NCBI GenBank assembly: GCA_028564705.1
Contig: JAPXFQ010001700.1
Span: forward strand, 682,001 to 746,000
From: Apricaphanius iberus
Lineage: Eukaryota > Chordata > Actinopteri > Cyprinodontiformes > Aphaniidae
Direction of reading: 5' to 3'
Length of the DNA: 64,000 bases
The notes under the pieces were generated by a model. That model had not been told where the DNA came from and did not search any database. It saw only the letters and a program-made list of their open reading frames with translations. The first letter of the stretch is position 1. Each line of letters begins with the position of its first letter. Positions 13,080 to 26,137 of this stretch are shown piece after piece. The position numbers and the translations under genes are program-made.

Positions 13080-16000
13080 CCTTGGAGCGCTGCTGAAAGT
13101 TTCAGCTGTTTTTAGACGATTATTTAATTTAAAACTATGTAAACACCCTATTTTAAACAATAAATCTTTAGGTAAACGGATCTGTTTATAAAATATCTTA
13201 CTAAGACTAAATTCAGAAGCTAAATTCCGATATCTAAACTGTGTAGAGTGAAACTAACTGAATGAGAAAATGAAAAAACAAAAACAAACATGACATTGGA
13301 CTCCAGCATCAGCAGCTTTTCTACTTCAATTTGTTTTTCATGTTCATGACTACAAAGATTGGGGTATGGGTAGTTAGTTTCATGAAATTTGCTTTTTATT
13401 ATAAAAATAAAAGTGATGAAATGTATAAGGCAACTGAGCGGCTGTGATTGCATCTGACTGCTGTTAAAATGTCACAGCTTTTATTCACTCTGTCTTCATA
13501 TAAAATTATGTAGAACACGCTGCTTTTAAACGACGCACATAGATATTTGCCCACTCCAGTACAACTGGTTCAAGTAGCTTTTTATCACCCATGCATTTAA
13601 GCCAGGTGTGGAGTAGCAGGGAAACAGAAAACATGCAGGAGGTTAGGGTTAGGGTTCCCTAATGCCCTAAGAAAAACGCTGTATGTGGAGGAAAATCTGC
13701 ACAACGCCCTAAACACTGAAACATGGTGGTGGTAGTATTATATGCTCTTCTTCAACAATGAGAAGGATTAAACAAGAAGACAGAGTTAAATAAAGGGCTG
13801 TAAATACTTTTGAAAGGCCTGTTGTGTGGCAGAAATCTATATATTATTTATCTGACACCATATTACGAATCTTTAGGTTGGTATTTCTAAGTTAGATCAC
13901 AGAAAGAGATAGATAAGATACATTTTTCCTTGCTCACTTTTGCTTTATTATTTATTGGTTTTGGTATTGTTAGAAAAACCTGCAGATGTTATCACATTAG
14001 GCTTCTGTGTAACGTTGAACTGCAAACATGTTGCCAAAGACACCCAAAAAAAAGACATTTTTGAGTCGATTTAGAACAATCCATTTCTGTCTGCCCTCAT
14101 TCACAGCGTGAGGCTTCGAAGTTTAAGATAAACTATCTTATAGGTTTACTACTCCAGAGAAGATAACAGAGTAAGTCCCCTGAACAAACAGATTCTGTAA
14201 GGCTGCAATCGACCAGAGAACTGATAAATCATTCAGGATAATCACAATTGTTGGACATTTTCTCGCTCGTGTTTTCGGATCCGACAAACAGAAAACAGCA
14301 CTATAGGACATGTAACACATTCCTCCACCACAGAGCTTCTGAGAACTGCTGGCATGTCAGCTTCAGAGTTAATCAATGACCGTGCTCATGTGACTGATAT
14401 GATTGAGAAACACTTACTGACACGAAACTGCTGTGCAGACGGTCAGGACTGAACCTGTTTTCGCTGTTTTGTTCCTTTTCTCCTGACAACCAGACACATG
14501 TTGAGAGATTACGCTTACTCACACTCGACGCATCAGCACTGTCTCTCTGAGGTCAAATTGAAAAATGATCGGCTCGATCGGGCTCAAGTTTCACAAACAA
14601 AATGAAAACTTTAACATCATCAGTTACTCTGCTAATACATTTGTATAATGACTACTTCTGAAGGTTGGAGCATTCATAGAATGATCTTTTATTCAGTTCA
14701 TTTCATTTTTTATTTATATGGCACCAATTCACAATAGATGTCTTCTCAAGGCTCTTTACAAGAAAAATCATTTCAATAGAATCATACAAACATTCGAAGT
14801 CAGCTAAAATGATTTCTATTTAAGAAATCCTAGCAGATTCCATCAAACACTCCAACCTGTTTCATACATAATATAACCAGTGTTATTACTTGATCTAGTT
14901 GATCCGCTGGAACGAAGGTGAAAACAGCCTCCAACTACCAGTTCCACTTTTAATTTTACAATAAAAATTACTGTTATCATTAATGGTTCCATTCAAATTG
15001 TAAAAAACTAAAATAGATACTTCGCTTTTAAATATTGATACAATATTGGGACATAAAATGTCGCAATATATTGGTGTATCGATATTTTCTTACATCTCTA
15101 CTTAGCAATGAGCATGAGGTACTTCCCCATATGTCTATCCTTTGTCACGCTACTCTAGGGCTGGGCGATCATGAAGATAAAAGGATCACAATTATTTTCA
15201 CTATATTGAACAATCTCGATTTTCGCTTTGAGTTTTGTATAATCAAAACAATAATAATTGCATATCCTTCACTATTAATAACGCATACAGGTCGTCCTTC
15301 CTGATCCAGTTGACCGCATCACTTTAAAACTGCGTGCCAAGGCTAACTGCTAACTAGGGTCAGTTTCAACAATCTGGTCATTTTGATCGTCTTCCCTGTT
15401 GTCCATTTTCCTTTAAAACTTTTTCACCAGCTGTACACTCTTGATGAGGCACTTTTGTTTTACCTGCCAGTGGGGGCCTCCTGCTTCTCAATACTGCATG
15501 TTTTTTTCTGTGATTTGATTGGCCAGTTAGCTTGACAACAAGGCGGTACTTTGACTGGATTGGTCAGATGGCATAACGATTACAAACAATGATGTGATTA
15601 TCATGATCGAGCTTTTTAATATCATGATTTTGATTAAAATTCGATCAGTTGCCAAGCCCCATGCTAAACCTACTTGTACCCTGTCTCCACTGAGGGGTAC
15701 GGCACGGGTCAGTTTGGTTTGGTACCATGTTTTGTCTGTTTCCATCTTCAATGTGTCCCCCTGCAACCGACCCCTACCACACCTTCAGTTGTAAGCCCGT
15801 AGGACAATGGTACGATGCAGTTATTGCAGAGCTACTAGCATTACATGACACATTACATGGGGTACATGAAAACATAATTCAATAGCACTCTCTGTGCTCT
15901 AAGATAAAAATAAATGAATCAGGCTGGGTTGTGTCTTCCCAAGTGAGTAATAAACCTAGCAAAGGAACAGACTGCATGAGGAGAACAGCCTGGAGAACAC

Positions 16001-17340
16001 TCTGCCACCAGATTTATTAGAGCTTATCAAAGCTAACCAAGCTTAGGTTCTCATTAAAGATAAGTTTAATGATAAAAACATTGCAAAACTGATTTTGTTA
16101 TTTTTTTGTGTGTTTTGATTTAATGTCTGTTTAAAAAGGACTAATAAAATGATTTTCATTTAATAATTATTCTACTTGTGGAGAGTCAACACATTTTACT
16201 AAGGAGGTACATGTATGAGAAGATGGCTCTGGGGGAACAAAAATCAAAGAAGTTTTGGAAACGCTAGACTAGAGGACAAAAAAAATGTCACTGCTTGCGA
16301 GTGTTGCCTCATCTGTCCAAAGTACTCGTATTCAATGAAAGAACCAATCGTTTTAGGATAAACAATCATGTTTATGTTTGTGATGGTAGGACAGAAACAA
16401 TGTTTCCTGCCATGTTTGCCGTCCAGAAATTGGATATAACATATAGACAGCGTTAAACGATTATTAGGAAGACAACATGCTACTCAGTGCTGCAGATCGC
16501 TTATCAGTGAGCTTTAGAGATCTTACATCCAACAATCATGGCACTTTGTAAAACTCAAAACAAAAAAAACATTTCTTTAAATGAGATATCATTTCTCCCA
16601 TCATATAATATATATATTTTTCTACATTCAGTAGTGTGTTATTGTGCAACTTCAATAAAATATTATTTAATAGAGGAGCCAAAAATGTTGTGAGGTGCTG
16701 GATTTAGTTTTTCTAGAATGCAAAAAAATAGGTAAATTCCCAGAGAAAAATGGTTATCACAGGGTGAATAGAATAGTAAAGGGCATTTACAAAAATAAGA
16801 GAAAATAATCAACCCGGAAGAAAATTTGCTTTACTGCAGTGACACTAACTGTAAATGCAGCTGCAGGAGGGCACCTGAACAATCCCCTGAAGTCAACCCT
16901 AAAATGAACGGGGAGCTGATAAAGTCAGGCATCTACAGGACAGAATTTTATTTAATCTGTCTTCATAAACAAGCTGCAGCCATGACAAGGAGGCGTGGCT
17001 GACTCCAAGATACACAACATATAACAATATAACCAACTGGAGATGTTATAACACTCAATTGTACTTATTACAGTTTTAAAAATACCTGTTTAAGTTATGG
17101 TAAACTTGGAGTTTTATCCAAGGTGAGCTAAAAGTACCACAAGACCCAAAGATGATGACTTCTGTTTTATTCTAAACATGTTTGAGGAAGTGAGACGACA
17201 TCCAGATTCTGTTTTCTCACCTAGATTCAAACAATGACATTTAGTGATAATGGGTCATTGATTGTGCTTCAGTTATAAGCCTTTTGGTGGGAGCATGTAA
17301 TTAATAGAGGGCAATGTTGGTCTTAGAATTCTTTTTATAA
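13080..17340. other. Intergenic DNA with scattered decayed repeats
   Basis: No convincing coding sequence. Contains a short telomere-like ggttagggttagggtt at 13641-13656, a transposon-like scrap near 13690-13830 (aacatggtggtggtagtatt), a common teleost repeat piece at about 14690-14800 (tttatatggcaccaattcac), and the element at 15157-15660. Confidence 0.55.
15157..15660 (+). mobile_element. hAT-like nonautonomous element
   Basis: Starts agggctgggcgatcatga and ends gatcagttgccaagcccc. The ends are imperfect inverted repeats, and the agggctgggcgat start is a familiar teleost element end. Not coding. Confidence 0.5.
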
Positions 17341-17369
17341 AATAGGCTTATTTTCATCAGAACAGACAG

Positions 17370-18130
17370 AAACCACACGTGGGGTCCCCCAAGGCTCTAT
17401 CCTGGGGCCTCTTCTATTTTATATCGACATACTCCCACTAGTCCAGATTATAACAACCAATAATATTAGTTACCATAACGATGCAGATGACACTCTGCTT
17501 TACATTACAATGTCACCAGGTGACTTTGAACCCGTCCAAACCCTAAGTGAATCCATTAAGCAAATCAATAGTTGGATGTCCCATTATTTTATCCAACTGA
17601 ATAGAAACAAACCTCAAGTAATTATTTTTGGACCCAAGGAGGAAAAATAAAGAGTAGGCACACAGATTCAGTTAATCCAAATAGAAACTACTAATCAGAT
17701 CTGTTCTTGAATAAACCCTACAGACCACTCTAGTCTTCTGGTTCCAACATGCATCCCTAGTACCAGAACCAAACGTGGAGAAGCATAATTCAGTTTTATG
17801 CACCTCTAATCTGAAACAAGTTTCCAGAAAACTGTAAAACTGCTGAAGCACTGAGTTCATTTAAATTCGGGTTGAAAACCCAGCTGTTTAGAGTGTTTGA
17901 TCAATGATCTCTAGAACATAACTGGTTTGCAGCTTTTTATTACTTCTTTTTGTTTTTCCACAGTACTGTGGAGTTTCCTCTGTCTTAACAATCAGTTTGA
18001 TTGGTAGCTCTTCGTTCCTGGTGTTTAGTTGCTGCTGTTCATAATGAAATCCTTCCCTATTAGCTTATAAATCATTGAATGGCTTAGCACCAAATATGTT
18101 GAAGCCTTATCACTGTGGCAACCATAAGCA
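17370..18130 (+). mobile_element. Non-LTR retrotransposon (L2/CR1-like) RT fragment
   Basis: Translates as [20 protein letters not shown], then DADDTLLYI (the RT catalytic YADD motif, here DADD) and [16 protein letters not shown] to about 17648. A tail with FYAPLI-type and TFKTQLF-type sequence runs to about 17900. A separate piece at 18060-18115 (gaatggcttagcaccaaata) is out of normal order, so two fragments are joined. Truncated at both ends. Confidence 0.8.
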
Positions 18131-18199
18131 GCAGATTTTGAGGAGGAATTCTGTAGATTTCCTCTGCATTTTCAGTCTTGAGGCTTAGTCTACTGGTGG

Positions 18200-21100
18200 C
18201 TGGGGTTTCTTACTCCCTACACAGATCTGAAATACTAGCATTATTTCTGGATCTCCAAAATTCTGGTCAATAAAGAAAAAGAAAACACAGTCACATACCC
18301 TCCACACAGAAACTAATAAAAGCATAATAATATTGACTGGATCTGATATCTGCTTGAAACATCCTAATTTTGTCACATGATTGCAGGATGTGTGATGTTC
18401 CCGAACCCCCTGTGACAGGATACGTTACTGTGCTCCTAAAATACGTGCTTTCTTTGTATTTTTTATGCTGATTGCAGCAGATGTGTGACTGTGCCAGTGT
18501 TGCTCAAGCAGATACACACAGAGATGACTGAGCATTTTCCCGACACTTCGGCCTTCTGATCCGTCCTCACCGGAATCTGGAAGTAAGATAAGTAGAGTGG
18601 AGAGACTCCCTTATTTAATCAGGAAAACATACTGAACTCAGCCACATTTACAGTTCTGTGGAAAATACTTCTCTGTAATTTCCTTCCAAGCAGCCTGACT
18701 TCCATGTTGTCCATTAAAATGGTCTTAATTGATAATAATGATCTTTGAATTTTCTTTTCTGGATTACAAAAATTTCAAATTCCCAGGAAGGAGATGATAC
18801 ATTAAAAAGTAACTAAAAGCTAAAAAAAAGAAAAAAGTTCTAAGTGTATCGTTTTACTTGACCGAAAGAAAAAAAATATATTAATATAACTTTGACAAAC
18901 AAAATGCCTCGACTGGAAGACATGTGACCCTGTTTTGTGAGTCAGATGTTTATTTTTAACACAATCAAGCAGAATTTGTTCACTACTTCCACAGAAAATG
19001 ACAGGTGAGCATCTGTGACCATGTTTTCTATCCATTCTGCACCATCTGAACTGAACTGATTAGCCTAAGCACAACCTGTAGCTTAACAGTTCATAACACA
19101 AAATATACATTTAAACAGTTCGATCATGCTGCAAAACCAGAGTTACTGAAAATGTAACTACTTACATGGCTAAAATAAAAATAATGAAATGAAATAATGA
19201 AATGAAAAGAAGATGGGATAAAAAAAATGGGCTCAAAATGGGTTAATCCAAAGGTTTCTTATTGGTTTAATGATGCAGAACAACTTTGGGTAAAAAAAAT
19301 AAAATGGTACCTAAATGGGTCCCAATGTTTTCATTTAATATTTTTCTACTCCAGTTCCAGATCGTGCTCAAACCTTCACATGGGAGCTAACTGGATTTTC
19401 TGATATTTGTTGTGTTTGACAAATCTAAGCAGCTCCTGTACGATAAGCTCTCTGTGAACCCATAGGCTGTTACAACGCGACCTGTGTACATAAGGGGGCC
19501 AACACACATAAAATAGGGCGTAATGATATTTTGTCTGTGGAAATGTTTTCCAGTAGGTCTTATCTACACAAGCCGTTAGCCTAGAAAAGAACATTTTAGA
19601 TTTAACATCTATAGCTAACATGGAAACGGGTTAAATGATGATGCCTTGTGCCTATCTAGATCTGAAGCAAGCAAAACTTTAGGAAGGAAAATGCTAATTT
19701 ACACTTATTTTAAATTTGTTATTTCAGGAATAAGGGGACAACACAGGAGTTAATTTCCATCATCTTGTTCCCTCAACTCTAACTGAAAACAGAGTAACAG
19801 TAAGCCAGAAAACGTTTGATATTTGCACCAAAAACATGTTTTTAAATGTAAAAATCCTGGCGTCTGCGTGTGACTTAAGCCCCCCTGTGATCTGCCACAT
19901 ATGAGCATTTTTAGACCATTTTCTAAAGCTTTACAACAAAAATGAACGACAAAAGAGAAAGAGAGTTTAAACAGCCTTGGTTTTACGATCACTGCTATGC
20001 AATCAAGGCATGTTCCTCCACATGAAATTCCTCCCTGTAGACATCTAGACTGTTTAGCAAGTGGTACCCTCGCCAAAAAACTGATTGGAAGAGGGAGAAA
20101 AAACTGGACCTGCAGCTTAAGAGAATCAGCAGATCTCATTAAAACGAGAAAGCGGAGTAATTCTTGTTCCTCTAAAGGTGTTTCTACTGCTAAGGAACTT
20201 CCTTATAGGTATGCAGCCGAGAATGAAACCCAGCCCGTTTGTCTATAGAATAAGTTAGTTCCCTGTCAGCTCGTGGTTCAGCATTAGCGTAAACAGTCAC
20301 ATGCTTTCTGGTTGACTTAAAAACACTCAAGCTCATTTTGAGACTCCTTTCTGTACTTTGTTGCATCAAATAGGCCTCACCATATGTCTAATATCCGCTA
20401 ATAGATTTACACTGTATGAATTAAGTACATCTGACAATAAATTCTTTATTAGTTTATAACAAAACAATTAGGAACAACTTACTTGAAAAACATATATTTT
20501 AGATGTATCCTTTTAAATCATGAACTCAAATCTGTAATGTGCAAAAAGCAGAAACCTTTTTTCTGATCACATAAACACATATTGTTGTTCTTCCAAGGAA
20601 ATGCGTGACAAGTTCCAACAAAGCCTGCAGCGCCTCAGTAATCTCAGAGCAAACACTGCTGCATGACAAAGCCAGGCTGGTCACTCTCATGTGACTCCGT
20701 GGGTTGGATGAGCTGATTATCCGAGCCAGGAAAGGTGTAAATAATCACGTGAAATCTGGAGAGGAGCAAGTAACAGATTGATCCTCCTTCAAAGTTTTCC
20801 TTGTTAGGACAGTTTGTATTTTAGCTGCCGCGGAGATTCAAAGAAACCAAAACAAATATTGTACTGAATCAACAACCTGCTTGTAGGATTTGTTATATAG
20901 GTTTTTGGGATTCTTGCTTGTAAAACAAAAAGAACAGGACATTTTATTATTCTTTTGCCAAGATGAAAGACTATTGCTTCTAGATAACAAAAACTTTAAA
21001 CTAATATAAACAAAATACAAAAGAGAAACACAAACATATTTTAACAGCATAGGTACAAGCCAGTAATTGGACAGCAAGCGACCCAGAAGGGAGAACCTGC

Positions 21101-21380
21101 AGGATAGCACTGGTTACGCATGCCCTTTGTGTGCACATTTAACACATTCTAACATTTGGAACAATGGTTAACATTTCAATCTCTTTTTCTGTTTTTTAGT
21201 AAAAAAAAAATGCATATGAGAAATTAAGATGATTATTTCCTCCCTACTTTTGACTTATTTTTTAAAGTGAAGGTGAATGAACATAATTACATTTCTAGTG
21301 TTCACCATTGAGTTGTAGTTCTCTACCAGAGGGACAAAACTCTAACTGGGATTAACATTTTGTTTTGTCGATTAGTTCAA
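18200..21380. other. Intergenic DNA, no recognised gene
   Basis: The longest ORF (19750-20139, minus, 129 codons) has no recognisable domain and atypical composition, and is not called. No repeat family identified with confidence. Confidence 0.5.
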
Positions 21381-21390
21381 CTCATCAAGT

Positions 21391-21702
21391 AGGAATGCAC
21401 TAATACAGATACTTTTGGGGCCGATACCGTTCTGTACTCTTATTGGTATCAGTTAAAGTTAACAGACACCATGAACCGATACTTAAAATGTTGAATTTTT
21501 GCAATAATTTCAGATGTTTATTTTTCCACTTGAAATGCTATTATTGGTCATTTTCATAAAATTTTTACCTAATTCACCATCATTTGTTGTAACAAACGGA
21601 GAAGAAAATAAAACCCGTCTTCCAAGCCATTGCATTTTTGTGCGTGTGGTAGAAGTATCGCCAAGTATCATATCGGCCTGAAAAAAGTTCTGTTGCATCC
21701 CC
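21391..21702 (+). mobile_element. Decayed MITE-like element
   Basis: Begins aggaatgcactaatacagat and ends tgttgcatcccc, a loose inverted-repeat pair of the type gggatgca. Internal ggccgatacc and atatcggcct are typical of this class of fish element. Confidence 0.45.
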
Positions 21703-21875
21703 ATCATCAAGAAGGCCGGCTCTGTCCTGGGATTTCCCCTCTGCCCATTGCAGGTCGTGGGAGACAAGATAACTTTGGCTAAAATATGACCTATTGGACA
21801 GTGTGTACCGCCATGTGCATGAAGCTGTTCATCTGGAAAGCTCGTTAAGCGACAGACTGCTGCATCCTTGGCGCA

Positions 21876-22145
21876 CAAAGGAGCGTCATCACAGATCCTT
21901 CCTCCCAGCAGCTGTTAGACTGAATAAACATCACTGTTCCCAACAATCCTAATAAGTGTTTATATCCCTGGAGATATTTGTAGTTTTTTTAAATCATTTG
22001 TGACCCGTTTATAAAAATATATATGGCCATTTTGTCATTTTTTTAAATTCATCCTACTCAGTTGCACATTTGTTTTAAATACTGTATGCTACAGTTGATG
22101 ACTGTAGAGTATTATGTTGTAAATGTTCCTCTCAATGTCCTGTCT
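21876..22145 (+). repeat. LINE 3' tail fragment
   Basis: gcgtcatcacagatccttcc and tcccagcagctgttagac recur in altered form at 42264-42300. This is a LINE tail type common in teleosts. Confidence 0.5.
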
Positions 22146-22170
22146 CTTAATTCTTCTGAGATGGTGACCA

Positions 22171-22196
22171 TGAAAGAACAAGATCTTGTTCTTTCA
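22171..22196. repeat. 26-bp perfect palindrome
   Basis: tgaaagaacaaga followed at once by its exact reverse complement, centred on AGATCT. Lies between dapk1 and ctsl. Confidence 0.95.
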
Positions 22197-22779
22197 GCGA
22201 TCCAGAGCTTGTGACCATTAGATGATGGTAGGAGCCTGGATTGACCAGTAAATCAGAAACTGCCCCACGGCAGACGGATGCAGCTCATATCACTGGAAAG
22301 GACTTTTCTTTTAAAGAAATCTTGTGGCTGATGCTGAAAAACTTATATTAATTCAAAACACACAGCAAAATGGAAAAAGAACTGCTTCATCAAAACAAAA
22401 AACAGACATCCTCAACCACCATCTCAGTCTACAACCATGAATACTAAAGAAAACCCCATGGGAAAAATGAAGAGAGCAAAGGAGAGAAATAATTACAGTA
22501 CTCTGGATGGATCTAAAGTGAAAGGTCGAAGATCTCGCTTTGTATGCTTTAACTTCAGGGAAATTTAGAGATGCCAATGGGAGAACGATATAAAAAGTGT
22601 TTTCCCACAACTGAATTAATTGTACTCCCAATTTGAAAGAAAAAAATTCCTGCAATAAAATGTTTTAAAAAAGATTTTTGATTTCTATTTGGTGAGACTG
22701 AATCACAGGATGAAGAGGAATAAAAAGCAAGTGGAAATCACCATCTGCTACATGAAGAAGCATTCGGGACGACACAAAA

Positions 22780-25700
22780 GTAATAAAGAATTTATTATAA
22801 AATGTATTACACTGTAAAGTGTCAGGAGTAATAAGAACATGGCATTCTCAGACATGCTAAAAGAACTTAACATAAATAGCGACAAAAAGACTTGTGCAAT
22901 ATGGCGATTAGACCAAAATTTCCCCGTCAAACAGAAACCAGCCTCAAACCATTTCAGTTTAATCTAAGTTCTAACAACATGATGTGTTGCATTTTCTCTG
23001 AAACAAGACAAAAAGGCAGACATTTTTGTCCCCCACCCTCCAAAAAAAAAAAAAAAAAAAACATTGCTTCCCAACCTATGATCTGTACAAGGCAAAAACA
23101 CAAGGATAAAGCAGCGTGATTCAGGCGCACTGCGTTGGCAACAGCACAAGAAAACATTGTCTCCGCACCAGTTAGGGACGCGTTATTGTGTGGTCGTATG
23201 GTTTTGTACAAAGGTTGAAGTCTCTTTATTTATTACCTTCACTACATTCATGTTTTCTCTCCATATTTGGGTCAAAAATACGACTGGTAGGCTGTGTGGA
23301 TAGGCAAGATGAAGCTGAGAAAAAAAAACGGCCTTAAAAAGCTTAGTTGGACTGTTATAGGATGAACACTGGAGGAAGTGAAACACAGGAAATACTGCAG
23401 CTCTTTTTATAGAAACCTGAACCTCTAGGGACTAAAATACTCAATTCAGAAAAATTTGATATTTCCAGTGTTCTCCAGACTTTACAAACACCTGCTTGCA
23501 AAAAAACGGACCATCTTTGCCCTCAGCAACCACTGCCCACTGAATTTGCCCCATCCCCTTAGCTTTTGCAGAGCCGTCCGCTCTCCAGCTTCACATTGTA
23601 AGAAAGACAAAGTGAAAAGAAGATGTGAAGCGACGCGTGGCCGGCCAGAACCCGCAGCGATACTGACAGAAGCTCAAATTTAGCTTGATAGAGGGTGGCG
23701 TCGACACCACTGTGCAAAAAGGAAAACACCTGACACCGTGGACAGTCGGCTCGAGCATCAGGAGAGTTACAGTTACTTTACAACAAACCTCAGCTGAAAG
23801 AAAAAATCCATCTTTTCAGCCGTTTTCTCTTTATTTTCTGGCACTTTCTATTCAAAGTCATTAGGATGTTGACCCTGAAGCTCTGCGAAGACAAAGCCAA
23901 ACTCCACCCTTTCTGCCATGATGACTTCAATGTCTTCAACTAAAATGAGTACATTTAATTAACAGCATTTAATAAGACTCTATAATTAAAGAACATAACT
24001 CAAAAAAAGGGGCTAAAATTCCTTTTGCTGAAAGGGATTAACATTTTTAACAGGTCCCAGAATTTCCTAATAAGCTGTACAAACTAACATTCCAGTTCTA
24101 ATTTGGTCTCAGAGAATACTGTAAACATTAAAGGTCCGGTTTGTGGATCCTAGCGACATATAGAGGTTAAAAATGAAACTACAGCCGGGTGAACTCGGAG
24201 CCTGCACAACAAACCACATTAACAACAACGAACATTGAAAAGACCAGAATCTTTGGTTTGTTCTTTACCAGGATGATTTAGTAACATTTAAGTGAAGAAA
24301 TTAGGAAGATGATCTATGGTTGTCTCAAAAGATCTACTACTGAAGATGTTAATATTTTTACACAATTCCTCAACAACCAGAGAGCGTATATCCGAATATT
24401 GTTAAAGTCAGAGCAGCTTGAAGACTGGATCCAAACAAGTAACAATGAAAAACTTCATAAAAAAAACCAACCGGACTGTAACAGAGTAACCACATATTAA
24501 GCGTGAAAGCAGCTTCAAAACAATCTAATTGACGGTAACAGAAGAGAGCATCATTTCTGACACACAAAATTAGGAAAAACACATTTTTCCAAGTATGATA
24601 ATTGTGGAATATTTTCAAAAATCGTGCAACACAACATTTAATTCTATAGATAAGTTAGAGCATTATTTAACCTGTAACATTAATGTCGGCACAGGTTTAA
24701 ACAACAAAAATGAAAAGTTTCTAACAGAAACGTTTTGCTCAGGGAAAAATGTTATATAAACAAAAAGGAAGGAAATTATGGGACCTGTAAAATGGTATCA
24801 TCCAAAATGATCAAAAATTAGGGATGTCCCGATCAAGGCGTTTCTAAGTGATCGGTGTCAGAATCTGAGATTAAACCCTTTTTTTGGGGGGTAACTTACT
24901 GGGGTTTAATGTTAACCGGAGCCATAACTAGATGTGGAAGCTAATTTCTTGTGCCTGGCTAGCAAAACAGTGTATCAGGTTACGTTTATGGATGTAATGA
25001 ATCTGGGACGGCTTTTCCACCAACAGAAACGCCTAATTTATCTCAGGAGAGCAGTTGCTAAACTGCATGACATTCGGCCAGAAATGGAAAAAATCTGGGT
25101 AAAAATCAACTGATCAATGAGTCATATCACAACAAAAGGCAACATATTACAATTAGCCTAGCACTTTAGCTAAGTAAGATATTTTCAGCAGCAGGACGTG
25201 ACTTTATTAAAAAAAATTACTGAACTAATAAGGCATACAAAGACACATTATATTTACTTTTTATGAAGCAAATGGCTGGGAATCTATTCTTAAATGAATC
25301 CAATCAGCTCTGTCCATGATCGGGACATCCCTGTTCGGCTAAATTGACTGAATCGTCAATCTGAGTTAAAAGCAACTTTTTTGTAATTCTTTCTTTTTCA
25401 AATAAGATTTAAGTTTCAAAACTTTTACCACAAGTCGTTTTTTCTGTTTTAAATCTAAACCATGCAAATTTTGACTTTGATTCTTGTTTCTCTGCTTTAC
25501 TGTCAACAAGGCACGGTTCTTCAGATGTTTGGAAAGAACTGCTGTCATAACAACAAGACGGTTTGTGCTTTTAGGGAGGTAGAAGGCCCCGAAGGCACGC
25601 TGAAAATTGCTCTTAATTTATACACTAAACACAAAGATTAACAGCGAAACAAAAACGCACAAAACGAAAAAACAGAGATAATAAATGTATAAGAGTTGGT

Positions 25701-26137
25701 GGCCTCCTACAAAAACACTGACACACACAGATCTCAGGTCTGAGCTGTGGGTTACATTATGGAGGTCCAAACACACCTGGCTGCCAACATTTTATAAACT
25801 CCACCTCTTCCCCATGCGGTCACTGTAAGGTTTAGTTTTTCCTATTTCGACTTGGTGTGCAGCAGAGTAGGGGGAATATTATTAAGCAGCACAACGAGAT
25901 TAAAAACCACAGGATTCCTCTTTGGAGCTTGGGGCTTCGACGACATTCACACTGGAGGGAAAGGTCGGCTGTACAGGTGTGGGGAGCGCTAACGCAATGT
26001 CTGGGTCTAGTAACGGGGACGGAGTTGGTAAAGAGCGAGCAGCTGGACTACTAATTGCACTTCCTTCACGCTCAGGCCTGAGCCGGTCCGTTTCAAGCAA
26101 GAGTCTGCGCTTCAGACTGACGTTTGGTTGCAGAGCT
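22780..26137 (-). other. dapk1: Probable dapk1 3' UTR and downstream flank
   Basis: No AATAAA or ATTAAA on minus was seen in the first several hundred bases after the stop. AATAAA candidates on minus lie at about 23831-23836, 23226-23232 and 22790-22797. The 3' UTR may therefore exceed 2 kb and include the hAT-like element at 24820-25332. The end is not determined. Confidence 0.3.
24820..25332. mobile_element. hAT-like MITE with 16-bp perfect terminal inverted repeats
   Basis: Left end agggatgtcccgatca (24820-24835) and right end tgatcgggacatccct (25317-25332) are exact reverse complements. 513 bp, no ORF. No clear target-site duplication remains. It sits 0.8-1.3 kb downstream of the dapk1 stop, possibly inside its 3' UTR. 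Confidence 0.8.

Noticed and set aside
13641..13656. Telomere-like TTAGGG repeats
   Set aside because: Fewer than three units; not enough for an interstitial telomere claim.
19750..20139. 129-codon minus ORF between dapk1 and ctsl
   Set aside because: No domain, no splice context, ordinary chance length in this base composition.
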